Source of the DNA: Lachnospiraceae bacterium
GTDB taxonomy: Bacteria; Bacillota; Clostridia; Lachnospirales; Lachnospiraceae
Direction of reading: 5' to 3'
NCBI GenBank assembly: GCA_017542245.1
Contig: JAFXXN010000160.1
Span: 81,041-145,040, forward strand
Length of the DNA: 64,000 bases
Shown here: in pieces, positions 62,337-64,000 of the stretch
Layout of the letters: every line of letters starts with the position of its first letter
Position numbering within the stretch: position 1 is the first letter of the stretch
Made by a program: the position numbers and the translations under genes
Notes under the pieces: model-generated
What the model saw: only the letters and a program-made list of their open reading frames with translations
Database searches by the model: none
What the model was told of the DNA's origin: nothing

Positions 62337-62401
62337 ATGATTATGGATCAAAACAAATTATTTGCTTGGCAGCTCTGCATAAACTGCCAGAGAGGAGTCT
62401 T

Positions 62402-62659
62402 ATGGCTAAATTTTTTAATTCTAAAGGTAATTTTTTCGGTTATTCAGATGGAACAGGTCGATATTATGACGGTAACAGGAATATGAGAGGTTATAAGGAC
62501 AGTAGTGGCCGGTACTTCGATAATAATGGAAATATGAGAGGTTACACGGACAGTACGGGCAGACATTATGACAACAATGGGAATATGGTAGGATACACGG
62601 ATAGTTCAGGAAGGACTTATGATAATCATGGAAACTTGAAATCATTCAGAACCATCTGA
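62402..62659 (+). CDS. Small protein of four tandem 20-residue Gly/Tyr/Asp repeats
   Basis: An 85-residue protein built almost only of repeats: GNMRGYTDSTGRHYDNN and close variants occur four times with a 20-residue period. The pattern (G-Y-x-D-x-x-G-R-x-Y-D) resembles short beta-hairpin repeats such as those of choline-binding or YD-type proteins, but no known family is certain. There is no signal peptide. ATG 62402 has GAGAGGAG upstream. The preceding leader contains a GGCAG/CTGCC hairpin, repeated at 61300. Confidence 0.65.
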   Translation: MAKFFNSKGNFFGYSDGTGRYYDGNRNMRGYKDSSGRYFDNNGNMRGYTDSTGRHYDNNGNMVGYTDSSGRTYDNHGNLKSFRTI

Positions 62660-62764
62660 TGGTGATGAAGTAAAAGCTGCCCTAACGGCTATACGGGGGA
62701 AAGGAAGTAATAACAAATAATAATAGTTTTACAAAATCGTATGAGTAATGGAGAGAAGTAAGGA

Positions 62765-63328
62765 ATGAATTACAAAAAATCAGACCGGCAGGGGTATATT
62801 GATTATGATCAGTTGGAAAATATTTACCCTACTGGTACTGTTTTGATCCATGATATCGATAATTTAAAGAAGGCAAAAAAGGGGCTTATTAAACCTATTG
62901 CAGTACTAGAGAGAGCGTACAGGAATAACAGGCACAGAGAAACTATTGTTTCCTTTAAGGATGCATATAATTATTTCGCAGACCGAAAGCTGGAAATATG
63001 CAGGGTAAAGGCAAATAATAGTTTTTTTCTCGACAAGGGTCTTGAGATTGAAGAGAATCAGTTTTTCAGTTTTTCTTATATTGGGAAAATATGGGATATG
63101 ATAATGATGATAAAAAATTATCAACCCGGGATGGACTTTAATAGTATTTTTATGTACTACATAATAAAAGAGAAAAAAGGAGTTGTAGAGTTTTACGGTG
63201 TAAGTATTAGGGAAAATATACAGCCATTGATAAAAGGGCAGTTTTTTTTACCGGTTTCTATCAGTAGTTATTTGAAAATGATAAACAGAAGACTGAATGT
63301 AAATATGAATGAGTCTTCAATCTGTTGA
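62765..63328 (+). CDS. Hypothetical protein
   Basis: A 187-residue cytosolic protein, Lys/Ile/Tyr-rich, with no family I recognise. It has no signal peptide, membrane helix or cysteine cluster. It starts with a strand-like segment (LENIYPTGTVLIHDIDNLKK) and ends with VEFYGVSIRENIQPLIKG. GAGAAGTAAGG lies upstream of the ATG. It follows the repeat-protein gene after about 105 bases. Its AT-rich base use is like the adjacent small genes and unlike the core genes earlier in the window, suggesting accessory DNA. Confidence 0.55.
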   Translation: MNYKKSDRQGYIDYDQLENIYPTGTVLIHDIDNLKKAKKGLIKPIAVLERAYRNNRHRETIVSFKDAYNYFADRKLEICRVKANNSFFLDKGLEIEENQFFSFSYIGKIWDMIMMIKNYQPGMDFNSIFMYYIIKEKKGVVEFYGVSIRENIQPLIKGQFFLPVSISSYLKMINRRLNVNMNESSIC

Positions 63329-63393
63329 TGTTTTATAATAATCTATAGACCAGCAAGAAGGTTACTTGACAGTAATCTGTTTGTAATGGTATC

Positions 63394-63422
63394 TTGATTT
63401 CTGACTGAGCATATGGTAAAAT
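63394..63422 (+). promoter_or_regulatory. Promoter of the small helix-turn-helix gene
   Basis: TTGATT (63394-63399), 17-nt spacer, TAAAAT (63417-63422), about 105 nt before the start codon. Confidence 0.45.
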
Positions 63423-63526
63423 AAAGTTGTGATCAAATAATCGTGGATTTTGTCTTATCCGGTTACGCGTATACACCATTTTCGGTGGCAAGTAATTGCT
63501 AATTATACTTTTAGGAGGATAATTAT

Positions 63527-63820
63527 ATGGATAAGAAAGAAAATCTTGTTATTTACACAAAAGCTACCGTGGATGAAATTCATAAAAGGGTCAGGAAGGC
63601 AATAGAAACTATATTTCAAAATGGTATAACCCGAAAAAGATTAAGCCAAATTTTAGGAGTATCGTTGATTACTACTTATAAATGGACGTCTGAAGATGAT
63701 TTCAATCCCAAGTATTATTCTGCACCTTCACTAATAAATATTTTGAAGATTTCAGAATTAAGCGGTTTTTCTGTTGATTATTTGATTGCAGCAGATTTTA
63801 TAGATCAGGAGTGCGCATAG
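63527..63820 (+). CDS. Small helix-turn-helix (XRE-like) protein
   Basis: A 97-residue protein with a Cro/XRE-type helix-turn-helix: FQNGITRKRLSQILGVSLITTYKW, then the recognition region and SLINILKISELSGFSVDYLI. It is likely a small DNA-binding regulator. TTAGGAGGA lies eight bases before the ATG. No partner toxin gene is visible next to it. Confidence 0.65.
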   Translation: MDKKENLVIYTKATVDEIHKRVRKAIETIFQNGITRKRLSQILGVSLITTYKWTSEDDFNPKYYSAPSLINILKISELSGFSVDYLIAADFIDQECA

Positions 63821-63888
63821 CACTTCTGATTTATAAAATCTGCCGTTTACATTCAATCATTAACTATAATTCCGCATAAATTTTCGAC

Positions 63889-64000
63889 TTACACCTCTAT
63901 GGTAGTAAGTGGGATTTTATAAGGCACTTGAACCTTGAAAATATCATATATGGCATTGACTTCCTTGCGAGGTTCCTGCGGTATTGCGTAATCCTTATAG
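63889..64000 (-). CDS. C-terminal end of an unidentified minus-strand gene
   Basis: Reading the minus strand from the window edge, the frame is open for 36 codons and ends ...FKVQVPYKIPLTTIEV before TAA (63889-63891). The amino-acid composition looks like genuine coding sequence. The gene continues beyond the window and I cannot name it. Confidence 0.4.
   Translation of the reverse strand, partial: YKDYAIPQEPRKEVNAIYDIFKVQVPYKIPLTTIEV

Noticed and set aside
63527-63820. Antitoxin of a toxin-antitoxin pair.
   Set aside because: No small toxin-like gene lies next to it in the visible sequence.

Overview
The window looks like a chromosomal segment from a low-to-moderate GC Firmicute of the class Clostridia, most likely a Lachnospiraceae relative from a gut or rumen habitat. 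The evidence is AGGAGG-type ribosome binding sites, a T-box in front of valS, a DUF4364 regulator, rubrerythrin, Fe-S aldo/keto reductase and OYE-type enzymes of anaerobes, and a tandem-hairpin repeat (the CTTCCCCTCAAGGGGAAG type) often seen in such genomes. Almost all genes lie on the + strand. No rRNA, tRNA or complete insertion sequence was seen.

Region 1 (1-31.2 kb) is mostly core genome: rsmA (5' cut), a HerA/DUF853 ATPase, gltX with a UvrD/PcrA-type helicase, the tig-clpP-clpX-engB proteostasis group, cca, an interrupted PEGA-domain membrane protein, hflK-hflC, an exported trigger-factor-like isomerase, T-box-controlled valS with a MITE-like element between the T-box and the gene, two large paralogous secreted proteins, rdgB, an alpha/beta-hydrolase-like protein without its serine nucleophile, and a THUMP RNA methyltransferase.

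Region 2 (31.4-39.1 kb) reads as one operon. A BspA-type leucine-rich-repeat protein, a radical SAM protein, a HExxH/VWA protein and a MoxR-type ATPase are followed by NAD salvage genes (pnuC, nadR) and an NrtR-type Nudix regulator. Region 3 (39.2-49.1 kb) holds an OYE-family reductase, a Nudix hydrolase, GH2 and GH13 glycosidases, an inositol-phosphatase-family enzyme, an Fe-S aldo/keto reductase and rubrerythrin.

Region 4 (49.1-63.8 kb) is a defence and accessory island. It starts with an HNH protein and a NERD-TIR fusion, followed by debris of a second copy around a Uma2-type nuclease gene. A type III-B CRISPR-Cas locus follows (cmr1, cas6, cas10/cmr2, cmr3, cmr4, cmr5, cmr6), with one CRISPR array on each side. 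The arrays share a 37-nt repeat and homologous leaders, each with its own promoter. Cas10 keeps the GGDD cyclase motif but lacks an N-terminal HD domain, and no CARF/SAVED effector and no cas1/cas2 lie in the window. Beyond the operon are a secreted CHAP protein and several small genes, three of them preceded by the same upstream promoter motif at exactly the same distance from the -10 box.

The least explained features are: a tandem-hairpin element in four copies (about 0.8, 33.9, 41.3 and 48.4 kb) in front of unrelated genes; the fixed-spacing promoter motif at 59.9-62.3 kb; the HNH/NERD-TIR cassette with its decayed duplicate; and the radical SAM/VWA/MoxR genes joined to NAD salvage.
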